DNA from: Scolanthus callimorphus
Lineage: Eukaryota; Cnidaria; Anthozoa; Actiniaria; Edwardsiidae
Assembly (NCBI GenBank): GCA_033964015.1
Contig: JAWWUD010000099.1
Coordinates: 186,001 to 250,000 of the forward strand
Reading direction: 5' to 3'
DNA length: 64,000 nt
The notes under the pieces are model-generated. The model saw only the letters and a program-made list of their open reading frames with translations. It searched no databases and was not told where the DNA came from. This document shows positions 10,507-23,400 of this stretch, piece by piece. The first letter of the stretch is position 1; each line of letters opens with the position of its first letter. The position numbers and the translations under genes are program-made.

Positions 10507-10629
10507 CTTGTAATGAGGACGACCAACTATGGCTGGGAATACCACTCGTGGCACTTCATCAGTAGAAAGACCTGCTTTACAGAACCCAGACCCGTTGTCA
10601 ATAACTACCACCGTCCCCCCACTCTCCTC
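10507..10629 (-). CDS. Actin-like exon (first ~40 residues of an actin fold)
   Basis: The minus-strand exon is bounded by a TTTTAG acceptor and a GT donor. It encodes 41 codons with [26 protein letters not shown] and a final HYK. DNGSG-xx-KAG is the phosphate-binding P1 loop of actin and is intact. The exon ends at the position after GRPxxx where many actin genes have an intron. It differs clearly from the actin at 34.5 kb, so it is not a copy of it. There is no in-frame ATG, so it is an internal exon. Its phase 0 entry matches the phase 0 exit of the large acidic exon ending at 11406. I found no following actin exon within 1-10506. It is either the C-terminal actin domain of the upstream giant gene, continuing left of the window, or an orphan exon. 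Confidence 0.6.
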
Positions 10630-10849
10630 CTAAAACATAAACAAAGACAAATAATGAGAAAAAAACGAGATATATACGCAAACAAGTTACAAAAGACTAA
10701 GACTAAGATAATAGGGATGGAAAATAACGTTTTTTTTCCCAAGTCGACAGCTGGCGCGATAGGATGCAAAAACTCTGGTCGCATGAGCTTAACCTTGTGG
10801 TCGTTAGGTGATACCTCCATGCTTGAAACAGTAGCAAAAAGTTGATCGC

Positions 10850-11170
10850 CTGTTGGCGTCTAAGTTGAAATTTTTAGTCACCTGGCGCAGATTTGTGGTC
10901 GCCCAGGCGACAACGTGGTCGCCATTTCCAGCCCTGGATAACATGGTGTATTTTCATGGCACGCTCCGTATATCTCCTGAAAAACAATGGCGACTAAACG
11001 TGGAGCTTGGCGACCACAATTTGAGAGCTAGTCGCCAAATAGCACCCAATTTTTCTACGTTCAGCTGAGATCCACGTTAATGTGGCGACTAAATCTTTGC
11101 ATTTTGGCGACTAAAATTTTTGAATTGGTCGCCAATGGCGCCCGGTGAAAAAAGTTAATGTCGGGCCCTG
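10850..11170. repeat. GTCGCC-rich non-autonomous element (hAT-like ends)
   Basis: Multiple GTCGCC/GGCGAC motifs in alternating orientation, ending in AATGTCGGGCCCTG at 11170. The same family occurs at 32712-32875, 52930-53357, 54246-54655 and 55640-55860. CAGGG termini are typical of hAT elements. The left boundary here is uncertain. Confidence 0.55.
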
Positions 11171-11405
11171 AATAATAGTCGCTTTTTTTCATATTAAATT
11201 AACGTAGCAGAAAAGAAAGAATAGAGACTCTTAATGGAAAAGTCACTCAGGCCCGATAAGTCTGGGACATACGTTGTATGGAACGCGAAGTTCTCGTATT
11301 GCATGCGCTAAACTGACAAAAAATAAAGCTTTCTGTTTAAATATAGTAGCTTCCTTCTCTCTGTGCCAATATGAAGGCTAAGAGCTAATTGAATCCCATA
11401 CTTAC

Positions 11406-14400
11406 GAACGCCGCTTGCTGTTGCACTGTAGACACTGCTGACATAACCGGTGCCGGAGGACCAGGGTAACTTGTTGAGCTCAGCCGAGCACTTGGCCCGT
11501 AGGTAACAACATGACTTTCCAACTCGCCTTTGCCGGTCACTCTAACTGGACTCAGCCGCGCATGCTGTCCTTCCTGCTCATCTTCGCTCTGCTGGCTAGA
11601 CACACTACCAGAGGATTCTACATCTGATAAGTCACTATCGCTTCCTATAAGATCTAGTAAGCCGTCATCGTCGCGTGCTGTTTGGGAACCGTTCGTCTTG
11701 TTCTCAGTAGATGCATGACTTTTATAATGATGCGTCTCAATAAATTCAGTACTCGTTTCAGAGGATGGATTAAGATGTTGTTCAAGTGACACACCAATAT
11801 TAAAATTAACGTCTCTTTTGTCGCTAATTTGATCTTTTTGTTCTAATTTTTCAGAAGTAGCGTCCTCCTCGTCGCTCTCACTCCCGCTAGTGCCTACAAT
11901 ATCAAGTAAATCGTCTTCACCCTCTGGCATTTGTTGGTCATCGCTACTGCTTTTCTCTCCTACGTTAGGATCCTTAGGAGTTAGGTCAAATTCATTATAA
12001 TCCGCATTATTTAAAAGCTTATCTTGTGTTCCACTTGCCACACCCTCTATCTCCCCCTCCTCCTCCTCTTCCCCTTTTTCCAACACCTCTTCCTCCACAC
12101 GCCTCTCTTCCTCACAGCTAGTATCGCTCCCAACAATATCCAGCAAATTGTCTTCATCATTCACCTGAAGCTTTGAATGATTCGATGAAACGTGATTAGA
12201 TGTTCGGTCCTCGGTCGCTTCATCTCTATCTAAGTCGAGTGAGCTCTTATTATCCTCAAAATCTCGTTCAACAGTGCCCTTGTCGTGGAGGTCGCGCTCA
12301 GGAACCTCTAAATCGGTATCATCAGATTCATCACAGCTGGAAGGGCCTTCATCTTCGTCTAACGACGAAACCCTCATTGTGTGATGGAGTTTTTCTAAGG
12401 TTCCGGCACGACTACGACTTAAAAGATCTCTTCTACTTTCTGAAGGAGTCACTGGCGCTTCCTCATCAACATTACGTTTATCATCATGTTTATCATCATA
12501 TTTATCATCATGGGGTCTGTGTTTGTTTGCTACCTCAACAGATGTACCGAATTGGTTATCATCTTGACTATGAATGATGTCTAGTCCTTTTTCTGATACA
12601 GAATTCTTGGATTCTCTTTGGGTATTATCCATACGGTTATCGACTGTTGATGTCCTGTACAAAACATCCTTCGACTGCAAGTCGGGGTTATATAGAGCTT
12701 CACCCTTCCCACTGGGAAAGAATGTCTCTACTTCGTCATCACTGCTACTTACGCTGATGTCAGAACCAAGAATGTCTTCCACATTTCCATTGGTTTTACT
12801 CTCTAACCCAGGAATGTCTTCATGGTTTTTTGTATACCTCTGTTGGGTGTCCGATAGTGTACTCGAGGCGCCATGTTGAAAGTTATGTAATGACGTATGC
12901 TCGATATTGTATTCATTCTCGTGGATAAAAGTCTCAATCTCTTCTTCGCTATCGCTATCTACAGGAGTAAGAGGTGAGTCATTTTGCGCTTTCATAGAGA
13001 CTTCAAGTTCACCCTTTAACCCAGGAATATCATCATATTTTTCCGTATACCTCTGTTGGGTGTCCAACAGTGTACTCGAGGCGCCATGTTGAAGGCTATG
13101 TAATGAGGTATGCTCAATAATATCTTCATTTTCGTGGATAATAGTCTCAATCTCATCTTCATTTTGCGTTCTCATAGAGAGTTCAAGTTCATCCCCATCA
13201 CCGTGCTGTTTCGCATTGTTATAATAATAGCTTTGCTTCAGGGCACCCTTCACAACATGATCGTTTCCATCCACATCTTGAGATCCGTTATCATTCGCTT
13301 CAGATACATTTCTTTGAGGTGATTCATCCTCAGAAGCTACATCAACACTGCGGTCAAGCTGGCTCTCCTCGTCATCAGACGAGCTCGACGACAAAGATCT
13401 ATCTTTTTGTTCTAGCTCGACCGATTTCACTTTTTCGCCATTTAAGCCTTCATGACCTCCATCATCAGGATGAAACATTTCAATCTCTTCAGAACTGTCG
13501 CTGTCAGTTTCGCTTTGGCGCCTGACATCCAGTTCATCACTCGCAAATTGAGTGACATCATCCTGTATGCCATGGATGTTTTCCTGCCGCACGTTTGCCG
13601 TGTTATCATAACTTAAAGTGTCTCTAACACTCTCCGTATGAGATAATACTTGCTCTTGCTCTTTCTCACGTTTAAGCAGACCTGAGGGGTCCGCTTGTTC
13701 ATTTACTGTTCGCAATTGATTTTGTTTTTCTTGATAAAGCATTTGTTCCAACATTTCAAATTCCTGCATTGAAACAGTCTTTTCGTCTTCAGTAAGTCTG
13801 TCACTGCCTTCTTCTTCCAAGTCGATTTGTAAACCAGTTTCCAACGCTTGTTGTTCCAGATCGTCCGCAGTTTCTACGGGATCCGCTTCTTCATTTAGTG
13901 TTCGCAATTGACTTTCTTTTTCTTTATAAAGCATTCGTTCCAACATTTCAAATTCCTGCATCGAAGCACTCTTTTCGTCTTCAGTAAGTCTGTCACTGCC
14001 TTCTTCTTCCAAGTCGATTTGTAAACCAGTTTCTAACGCTTGTTGTTCGAGATCTTCCGCAGTTTCTGGAGCTGCATCGTCTGTTTCACTATCTGAGCTC
14101 TTGCCCACAGAGCGATCATCTAGTCCTTCCATAGCAGAGTGTTCAACGTCTTTCGATGAGCTCTCAGAATGCGCCTTCTCTCTCGAACTAAGCTCTTCTT
14201 CTTCTACATTTCTAACCACAACAGTTTCATTACTGCTGCCGTTATGAAAACCATCTTGATCATTTGAATCAACAGCAAAGTGTTCCACTTCTTCTTCTGA
14301 GCTCTCGGAGCTCGCTTTTCCCCTTATAATTCTACCAGCTATAAGCCCTTGCTTCTCGAAACCTTCTGCAGTCTCTCCAACTACAACATCGCCAGTTTCA

Positions 14401-17400
14401 TTATATGCGTAACTGCCGTCATTGATATCATGTTGTTCGTCTGAATCGGCAGCGAAGTGTTCAACTTCTTCTGAGCTCTCAGAGCTCGCCCTTTCCCTAA
14501 GAACTCTACCAGCTTCCAGCGCTTGTTTCTCCAAATCGACCGCAGTTTCTCTAGTTACAATATTTACCTTTTCTGAAAAAATGCCCTCAAGAAGACGTTC
14601 ATGCTTGTTTGAATCAGCATCAAAGTGTTCAATTTCTTCAGAGCTCTCAGAGCTCGCCCTTTCCCTTACAACTCTAACAGCTTCCAGCGCTTGCTTCTCC
14701 AAATTGTCATCAGTTGCTTTAGTTACAATATTTTCCGTTTCCTTTTCTAAATAAGTGCCCTCAAGAAGATGTTCATGCTTGTTTGAATCAGCATCAAAAT
14801 GTTCAATTTCTTCTGAACTCTCAGAGCTTTCCCTTAGAACTCTACCATCTAAAAGCTCTTGTTGTTCTACCTCTCCTGCATCGCCAGTTTCATTATACGA
14901 GTAACTGCTGTCATGAAGATTATCTTGCTTGTTTGAATCAGCATCAAAGTGTTCAATTTCTTCTGAGCTCTCAGAGCTCGCCCTTTCCCTTAGAACGTTA
15001 CCAGCTTCCAACGTTTGTTGCTCCAAATCGACCGCAGTTTCTCTAATTACAATATTTTCCTTTTCTGAGTCAATGCCCTCACGAGTACTTGCATGCTCGT
15101 TTGAATCGGAAGCAAAGTGTTCAACCTCTTCCGAGCTCTCAGAGCTCGCCTTTTCCCTCAGAGCAAGACCAGTGTTCCCCACTTGCGGCGAATGATCTTG
15201 AATGTCACTGCTACGAGAACTAAAACTTCCGCTAGAAACATCACTGTAAGATCTATCTTGACCTTGCACAGTTTTAAGGAGTTCAATAAGCTCTTGTTCT
15301 GTGGAGATAAGACTTTCCTCGCTTACAAAGTCGGTCTGGTCAATGTCAATATCTTGTATGCTATGAGTAGATAATGAGCTTGTTTGGATCTTTTGTCTTC
15401 TTCCTTGAATCACCTCCTCCTCAGGTTTTTCTGTCTGCCTTGTTGACGTCACCTGCGAGGACATTAAGGGAAGTTCCTGATCATCATCGCCTGGACCTTC
15501 CGCCAATACTTGCTCCTTCTGCTCAGGGGATTTAACTGGCGAATGAGGCGCGTTGTCGCCTATAATTGTTGCGGAATTGGTTCTGGAGCGGAAATACTCC
15601 ATACGCTTGTCCCTGATTTCTTTTGGGGTGGCCTGAAATACGAAATAGCAAATATATCAGATCTACGCAACCTTTACGATTTAAGACGTACTCAATTTGA
15701 AAATCGATTTGAAGAAAATCTTGAAACAAAACAATTTACATCATAGTGTAGACTTCTGTCTACTGCTTTTGATATCTGATCTAAAACATTAATTTCTTAT
15801 AACACCAAACATCGAAAATGAATCCTGAAATTTGTCCAAATTCACATACAGCCAACACCATTTCTTCACAACTTTGAAAAAAATATTTATCAGGTTTCCT
15901 TGGGAATGTCTTCTCGGTGCTATCGCCATTTCTTTATTTTATCAACACCTTTCAAAGAATGCTACAAACAAGGAAATTGGTTTTGCAATACTTTATCTAA
16001 AAATTGTTTCCACTTTCTGTCAAAATTACTCGATTTCTTGGCGGATTTCCTCTTAAGCCTTTGTAGGGACAGCTAGGACGTCGCACAACGGGGAAGAAAA
16101 TTGGGGTACGCGGGCTATCAGAATAGTCCCAAATAAAAAAAAAAAAACAACAACAGATGCTTACTTTCTCGCTCGTCGTTCCTTCCTCGCTCGACATCAT
16201 TCTCCTCTCAGCTGATTCCGTCTTCCTCTTGATACTATCCCGCATGCGCAGTTGCCTCTGTTTCTCTAGCCATTCGCGCTGTTGGTTTGCCTCCTCAAGT
16301 AGACGCTCCTGCTCCTCTTTGTATCTCTGTCGCTCACGATCTACTCTGTCTTCCAGCTCTTTCTGTTCTCTGCTGAACATCTCCTTCAACAAGTTCACTT
16401 CTTCGTCGTTAGCGCTTGTTTGTCTGGACACTGGTGTTTTAATTTCCTTGGCCTGCCAAGACAAAAGAATACGAATATCAAATATGGTACAACAACCTCT
16501 CTGATTCTAATCGAACAAGAGAGGTTAGTAGCAAATACCAATTTGTCACTAGGGACAGTCCAAGTTTATTTTTCCTGCTTTGACTGCGCTAGTGGATAAT
16601 TTTGCACTGCTAGATGCACAGATGGCAAGTCCCTTCCTTCAGCATCTATACATATAGGTCACTCTTTAGTCCATTATTCTTACGTATACATCAGCAGTAT
16701 TATTTACCTGAGCTGTTTGCCGCCGTGGTGCTGGTTGCGGTTTATCCTCGTCGTTCTGTTTCTCCTTTCCCTTGTTACTCGATCTTGGCAGTGGAACGGG
16801 ACGGGGCCCGCCATCTACACCCCTATCAATCGCTCTTGTCGTCAAGTCAGACACTTGTTCTCGATCCTGTGGTCGCATCAGCCCGGGTTCTTCTTGCTGC
16901 CGATTGGTACCCTCCTTTGAATGTGACAAATCGCTTTGCTCTACTCGCTCTACTTTTGCCGTGTCATTAGGAATGATGATCACTTCGACTTCCCTTGCGT
17001 TTGTCTCTTCACGCCCGTTTATCTCTTCACGCCCATTTATCTCTTCACGCCCGTTTGTCTCTTCGTGCACGTTTATCTTTCCGTAGCCGTTTGTCTTTTC
17101 GTGCCCGTTTGTCTGTGTCTGTTTATCGTCGATAGTTTGCGTCTGCTTATCACTCTGCACAGAGCGCGGGCTGTGACTGTCGGCTATTGAGTGATCGTGT
17201 GGCGCCAAGAGTCCATTAACAGGAATGAAGAAAGGTCGCACGTCGTTATTGATACTACTAGATAAGTCTACAGTTGAATGACGAGACGCGATTATCCTCG
17301 GATCGCTGGTTATTTCCACAGGTACAGCCCGACTAAAAGGCGGAGCATGCAGTGGTTGATCCTGACTGGAGCTTAAGTGTTGCGAGCTACTTAAATTCGA

Positions 17401-20400
17401 CTGCGTTTGGCTACTACTCTGAAAGTGACTTGTATTAAAATGCACATGTTTAACTCGCAGAAATGTCTCCTCTCGCCGAGTGAGATTGTTTAGCTGGTCA
17501 TTCTCTTTAAGCCATTGTACTTGTTGCACAGATAGCTTACCGAAAAGACTTAGCAACGCCTGTTCTATCTTACTCAGTTCCCCTTGCGCATAAAGTACTG
17601 CTCCTCCACATCCTGTCTAGACAGACTATCCATTCTTTGTTGTAGCGTCAGCCTATGGGTGCGAATTTGCGCCTTCCAATATATTTCCTGTTTGCGCAAG
17701 TTATTATAACTCCACAAGATGTCCTGTGATGTACCGAGGGACATTAGACGCGGATTATACTTAGACGCGCTAGCCAGTAATGGTTGGTGCTCGAATGCAT
17801 AGCCACTGCTCAGCGAATCCGCGATGGTTTTGATACCAATGTTCATAGGATAGTCTACAGAGATCTCTTCTCCGGGATCCCAATCTCGCTGCGAGTCCTG
17901 ACTAGAACCTTGTGAGTAATCATCATGTAGATTATCCTCATTGGAGGTCTTTCTTTCTCCAATGCTTTGATTACGAACGGCCTGATAAAGATAATTTTCC
18001 ACTTCACGATCAACTGAGTCATCTGAAAATAGCTCGCGTCTTGACGACGCTTGGGTTTTGTGTTGACTATTTTTCACAGCTGTCCTCGGAGGAAAAGCAG
18101 GAGAATACTGGCGAGTGGCAGGCAAGAAGTGCCTTGCAGTGGATGGCAACGAGTGCCCCGTAGTGGCTGAACCGTCAAATTTGACCTTGCTATGTGAAAC
18201 GTAGTTAGAAGCGTGCGCAAACGTACGGTTTAATCGAGGTAATGTTTGTCCTGTTTCACTGGAATAGCTGGATGAAGAGTGCCTGTTAATACCCTCCTGG
18301 GATACACTACTGGGCACAGACTCCAATTTGTCATCAATGGTTTGATACACAGGTTCCTCCTGTCTTCCAGACAGACACGCTCTGAGCTCCTTCAACTCCT
18401 CTTCAAGCCGCCGTTCCTCTTGGACCAAATCCTCAAGGTCGTGCCTTCCACCTGATTTTCTCTTCTCACCCTTTCTGCCGATACTAGATCTAATGAGGAA
18501 TTAGAAGATAACCCATTCTCCTCATAGTTGATCGCAAACTGCCTCACAGGCGGCGCTTTGCCGTGTCGTTTCCGCGTACCTGTGTCTATCTCTCCATTAA
18601 TGCTTTCGCCATTTAGCCACGCAGGTAGTGTTTGACTGAGTGACACATTGTCCATAACTGGTAAAGAATGTCTGTTGTTCATTTGATGCCTTCTCCTCTC
18701 CTGGCCTCGATCTGGAGCTGTTTGGACCAAGCTGCTCGCCTTGGCACGGCTCAAGGTGGTATCGCTGTGGTAGGATGGTAGTGTCCGCTTTCCATTCCAC
18801 GCCAACATTTCGGGGTTACTGCTACTCATGGCAGGTTTGGGCCTTTTCCTAAAATAAAAAGGATCACATTCAGTCTGTATCACGACCCCGTTTTCAAACA
18901 TTGATTTATGTGAACTTTATTCATACTCGAATTATAGAGAACATAGCTTGCATAAGCTAGTATCTAGTTTGTCTTGCTAGTACTGCAAACCCAGCACTGA
19001 CGATGGTCACTACTAGACAGTCCAGCTTTTTCCTGACTGGTCCGTCCGAGATTCTAGCCGACGACGTCGTCCCACAGCACCTCCGTAATTATTTAGGAAA
19101 GACCCTGAGTGTTGGTCCGACCGAGGTTCTAGCCGACGACGTCGTCCCACAGCACCTCCGTAATTATTTAGGAAAGACCCTGAGTGTTGGTCCGACCGAG
19201 GTTCTAGCCGACGACGTCGTCCCATTCATCAGACAGGCGCACTGCCCACCGAGACATGGGACCATTTCATTAGCACGTTAGCTTTCACACAAGGTTAATT
19301 CCTTATCTCCACTCTGCCCACCGAGAGTACTGAGCTAACAGAGAGGCAGTTAAATGTTTATGCCCCTCCTCTCTCTGCTATTTTCGACATAGTGTCGTAC
19401 CTTGGAGCATGTTCAGTCTTCTGACTCGGCCCATCTGTCTCATCGCTGACGCCTCCAGCCACACCCGCCCCATCAGTACTCCCTGGCGCCATGATGACAC
19501 TCTCAAGCTCCATACACCGCTGTGTAAGTAGGCGTGCCTGGCTACGGTGTTGAGCACTCGGCACCTTCTCCGCCAGAAGTACTAAAGAGGAAAGCTCGTC
19601 AGGGTTAAGAGGAGGATATCTGGCTAGGAAGTCCCTCAGGGTCTCTTTGTAATGGCGGGAGTCTCGATAGCATGATGGGTCAACAACAAGGCGCCTGTGA
19701 GATCCATCTCTGGACGCTCTCAAAGGCCAGATTTTTCCTGCTGATTGGGACCATCTAGTGGCCTGAAAGGAAGAGAAAAGAGTGCGCAATAAACAAAACG
19801 AGGCCAAGACACAGACACGCCTACTCCGTTTGATTTTATACCGATCTGAGCTGCGTAAAACGTGATTATTCAACTGAATTAGACTGAATCAGATTCGTTC
19901 ACCAAAAAAAGATTATGGATGACCACAGAACCACACAATGTTTATAATACTTTTTATTTAAAACTACAAAACTTTATACGGATATTTCTCTGAGCTCGGG
20001 CAGCAAAACAAAGGACGGGGTTCTTCCAAACATTAAAATTTAACAACGTATATATTTAGTATAGTGTCACAAGTCGCGCTTATTATATAAACATACACGC
20101 GTTTGCAACTCTTAATGCATGTAATTGTATACAAAAAGCTCGACATTCAACCTTGCAAGGAGGTTCCATTAAATCCACGAACAAGCCCTGGGTTCACCAT
20201 ACGAATAGGAAAAACGCCGCAGCGCCTAGCGTACCTTGTCGAGTAGTGAGTAAAACCTGTAGGTCTGCTCAAGCTCGGTTCGCTTTGTCTCCAGTCTCTT
20301 AGCAAACGCGGTCAGCACGTTGAAACACGCTTCTGCGTGGGCCTGTAGGGCTTTGTAGTCAGGGTCACCTTGACGGATGAGTTGCTCCGCCTCAAGAAGG

Positions 20401-23400
20401 ATCTGCTTGGCTTCAGATATCATGAGCTGTGGGGAAAAAAAACATTAAATATAACAACAACAACAGCAGCAAAAACATTTCTCTTCTTACGCTCCCTTGA
20501 TTGGGACTCTACACGGGTTTTACATGTACTCACTTAGACCTATACTTCTTGTTACTGACAGTACATACCTTAGCTGGTGAATAGCATTCCCTGTCAAATT
20601 GCGTCCTCTGTTGTTCTGCCTTCTCCAGAGTGTTAGGCGAACAGCTCAGTTTATCCAAGTGGGCATCACCTTTTTGTTGGATCCAAGTCAGTACCTGAGT
20701 AGTAATGAGATGGACAAAAATGAGAGGGTCAAACAATATCCGTGTCTCTCTAACCTTAAGTCTGGGAATGTCTCCTACCCCACGAGTGCTCTAGCAAGGA
20801 TGCCAAAAGTTGACGTAATTCCTGGGACTTGAACGAAGTCGACAGAGAATTTATAAAACGTTCAACTTAATGTCATACTGTGGACTTGAGCTGCCAGGGT
20901 TCCAAAGAAAAAATGTGAGACCCCAGGACTCTGTGACGCTGTTTGCGTGTCTTCTAGTACTATAGTGCTCTCCTTCACAAATAAATAATGCATGTAATTC
21001 CATACTTTACTCATGGATTTCTTGAGGTGCTGCGCATCTGTGGTCTGTGACAGCCGCTTGTTTGACTCCCTCCACACAGCATCTAGTTGGTTCCGTGCCT
21101 TTAGTAGACTCTGGTGATGAGCTGGCACTGTTGACATTATAATGCCAAACAATGGTGATTTGGACAGCACTGCACAGACTTCATCCATGTAAGGTCTTCG
21201 AGTGTACTCAATAAGTTGGTCAGCTTCTTTCAAAGCCTCATCCAAGTAGAGGTCCCTAGAGGAGTCGAAAATAATCAGAGGCATGTTCTTTGCAAAGGTA
21301 TATTTTGACATTCCAGAGATCCTCTGTGGAAATCAAGAAATCATTCGAAAACTTTATATCACACATCGACACCCAGCTTTGATGTATTTGTGAATCAAAC
21401 AGAGTTGAAATGTTTTTGGCACAACAGTCTAGAGAATCATTTATGGGTTGCTGACTAAATAACTTATAAGATGAATAACAAAACATAGCTATAGAAAGAA
21501 ATTAGTGCATGAATTTGACTTTTCCCATGCTCCGATTTTTCCTCAGTTGTTCTAGTGTTAAGAACACATTATAATGACAACCTTCTATTGCAATGTTACA
21601 GGTTGAACTGTAATTTTACTGGACTAGATTCTGGGTTCTTTCAGTAGACCACTCTTTGCGTACTCTGGGTAATAGTCTCCAAGCTCCACTTGTTTTCTGA
21701 CACGCTTAGTTTACTGACACACAAATGTTGCTGTGCCAAGCTGCCACTATCGCGGCATCTCCAAAGATTACTGCAAAAAGTATTGTTGCAGTAGGTGTTC
21801 ATTTTCTCTAAGAATGATGCAAGAGCGAGTGTGACAGACGGGAATGAGACAATCCCAGTTTCACCATTCGTTTTCATCTTTTCTTGCATTTTTTCATTTT
21901 ATTACTCACTAATAAAATGAATGTAAATTCCCTTACTTTCGTATCTGTGCTTTCTTGACTTGGACATTCTGTAGCAGGGTGTCAACCTCTACAGACACAC
22001 TGGTGTTGACAAGGTTTCTCAGGGTGGTCGTTTGCTCTATAGCTGTAGGGAGGTAGTGCAGGATTTCATCCACTATACCATAAAATTCTTCAAGCCTCTG
22101 GAGAGGAACAATATGAATACATGAGTTGATAACATGACAGTGCATATTCTTAACACATAAGATTTTGCAGTTCTGTATCTTGGCAAAATGTTCCTTACAA
22201 TTTACTGCCATGAGAGCCTTGAATGTTGCTTCATTTAGTGACCAAGGCTCTGGGTCCAGGGTATGCCCCAGTTTTCTTCTTGGATATTTTCCCTCACATA
22301 CACTAACCTTCCCCTGAAATCCCGCGTTTTCTCAAGATTTCTGAAGTCCAATTGTTGAAATCCCTGCTTTACAGCCATAATGCCAGGCTCTAGGATTTCC
22401 TGCTATCCTTCAGAAGAGTGCAATTGGAAAAGTACTTTCAACATGTCTGGCCACAAAATCCAGGTTCGGAAAGAAACAGTGAGAAGCCCTCAGAAAACCC
22501 TGCACTTCTTGGTCTAAAATGCCAAGGTTTAATACCCTACCCTCTGCAGTTTGATCCAGCCCTTGTGAAAGTACTCCATAGTTCCGCCAAAACACTTGAG
22601 CAATTGGTCTGAATCAATGTATGTCTGGAGGTCATATGTACTCTTCAGAACTGTCATCTGAGATAAGCATAACATCAGCTAAAAAAGCTGCATAGATTTA
22701 TAACATTTTTTAAGGCACCTCTTTGATTGTATTTTAGTTTCAAATGAATTCTTAACATTAACATGCTTACATACCATACAAAATGCTTACCTGGAAGTGA
22801 AGTCCTCCTTGCTTTTGTCTGCTTGATATTTCCTTGGCCAAGTGTTTTTTGATAGCCTTGTCCTCAGGAAGGATCATATATAGCACCTTAACTCTGCCAT
22901 AATGTTCCTGTAACATATTCAACATAGTCCTTTCAGATTCTTTAAGTAGAGTGAAATGTAAAATATGTAAATAATTATGTTGGAGCACAACTCCCCACCT
23001 TGTAAGCTTAATTCTACTCGGTTCCAATCACAGACACTGAGAGTGGTCACTGGGGAAGTGGGAGAGTTTCATGGGGCAGCAAACTTTTTTGCTTTTCTCA
23101 TTGGTAATCTATTTTAGCTTCAGATAGAGCAGGTTTAAGATGACTGTCATGATTTAATTGCATTTGCGATTGGTTTGCTTTGTCATTTGCTGTTAATTGC
23201 TATCAACCAATCAAATTGCAAACTAATTACGAGCAAGGAATTACTAGCCAATCAAATTCGAGAGCAATTGTGTGACTACTATTAAGTAATCCAGGATTGG
23301 TTTGGCTCCTGATTGGCTGGGCTGGAAACCATTAAACAACAAGTTGTAATTACTCTTGTTTCTGATTGGCTAATGATTACAAAATTGCTTTTACTTTCAC

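Noticed and set aside
21641..21889. Minus-strand open frame inside the SEC14 gene
   Set aside because: The flanking exons 21937-22097 and 21006-21255 already join in phase without it, so it is intronic.
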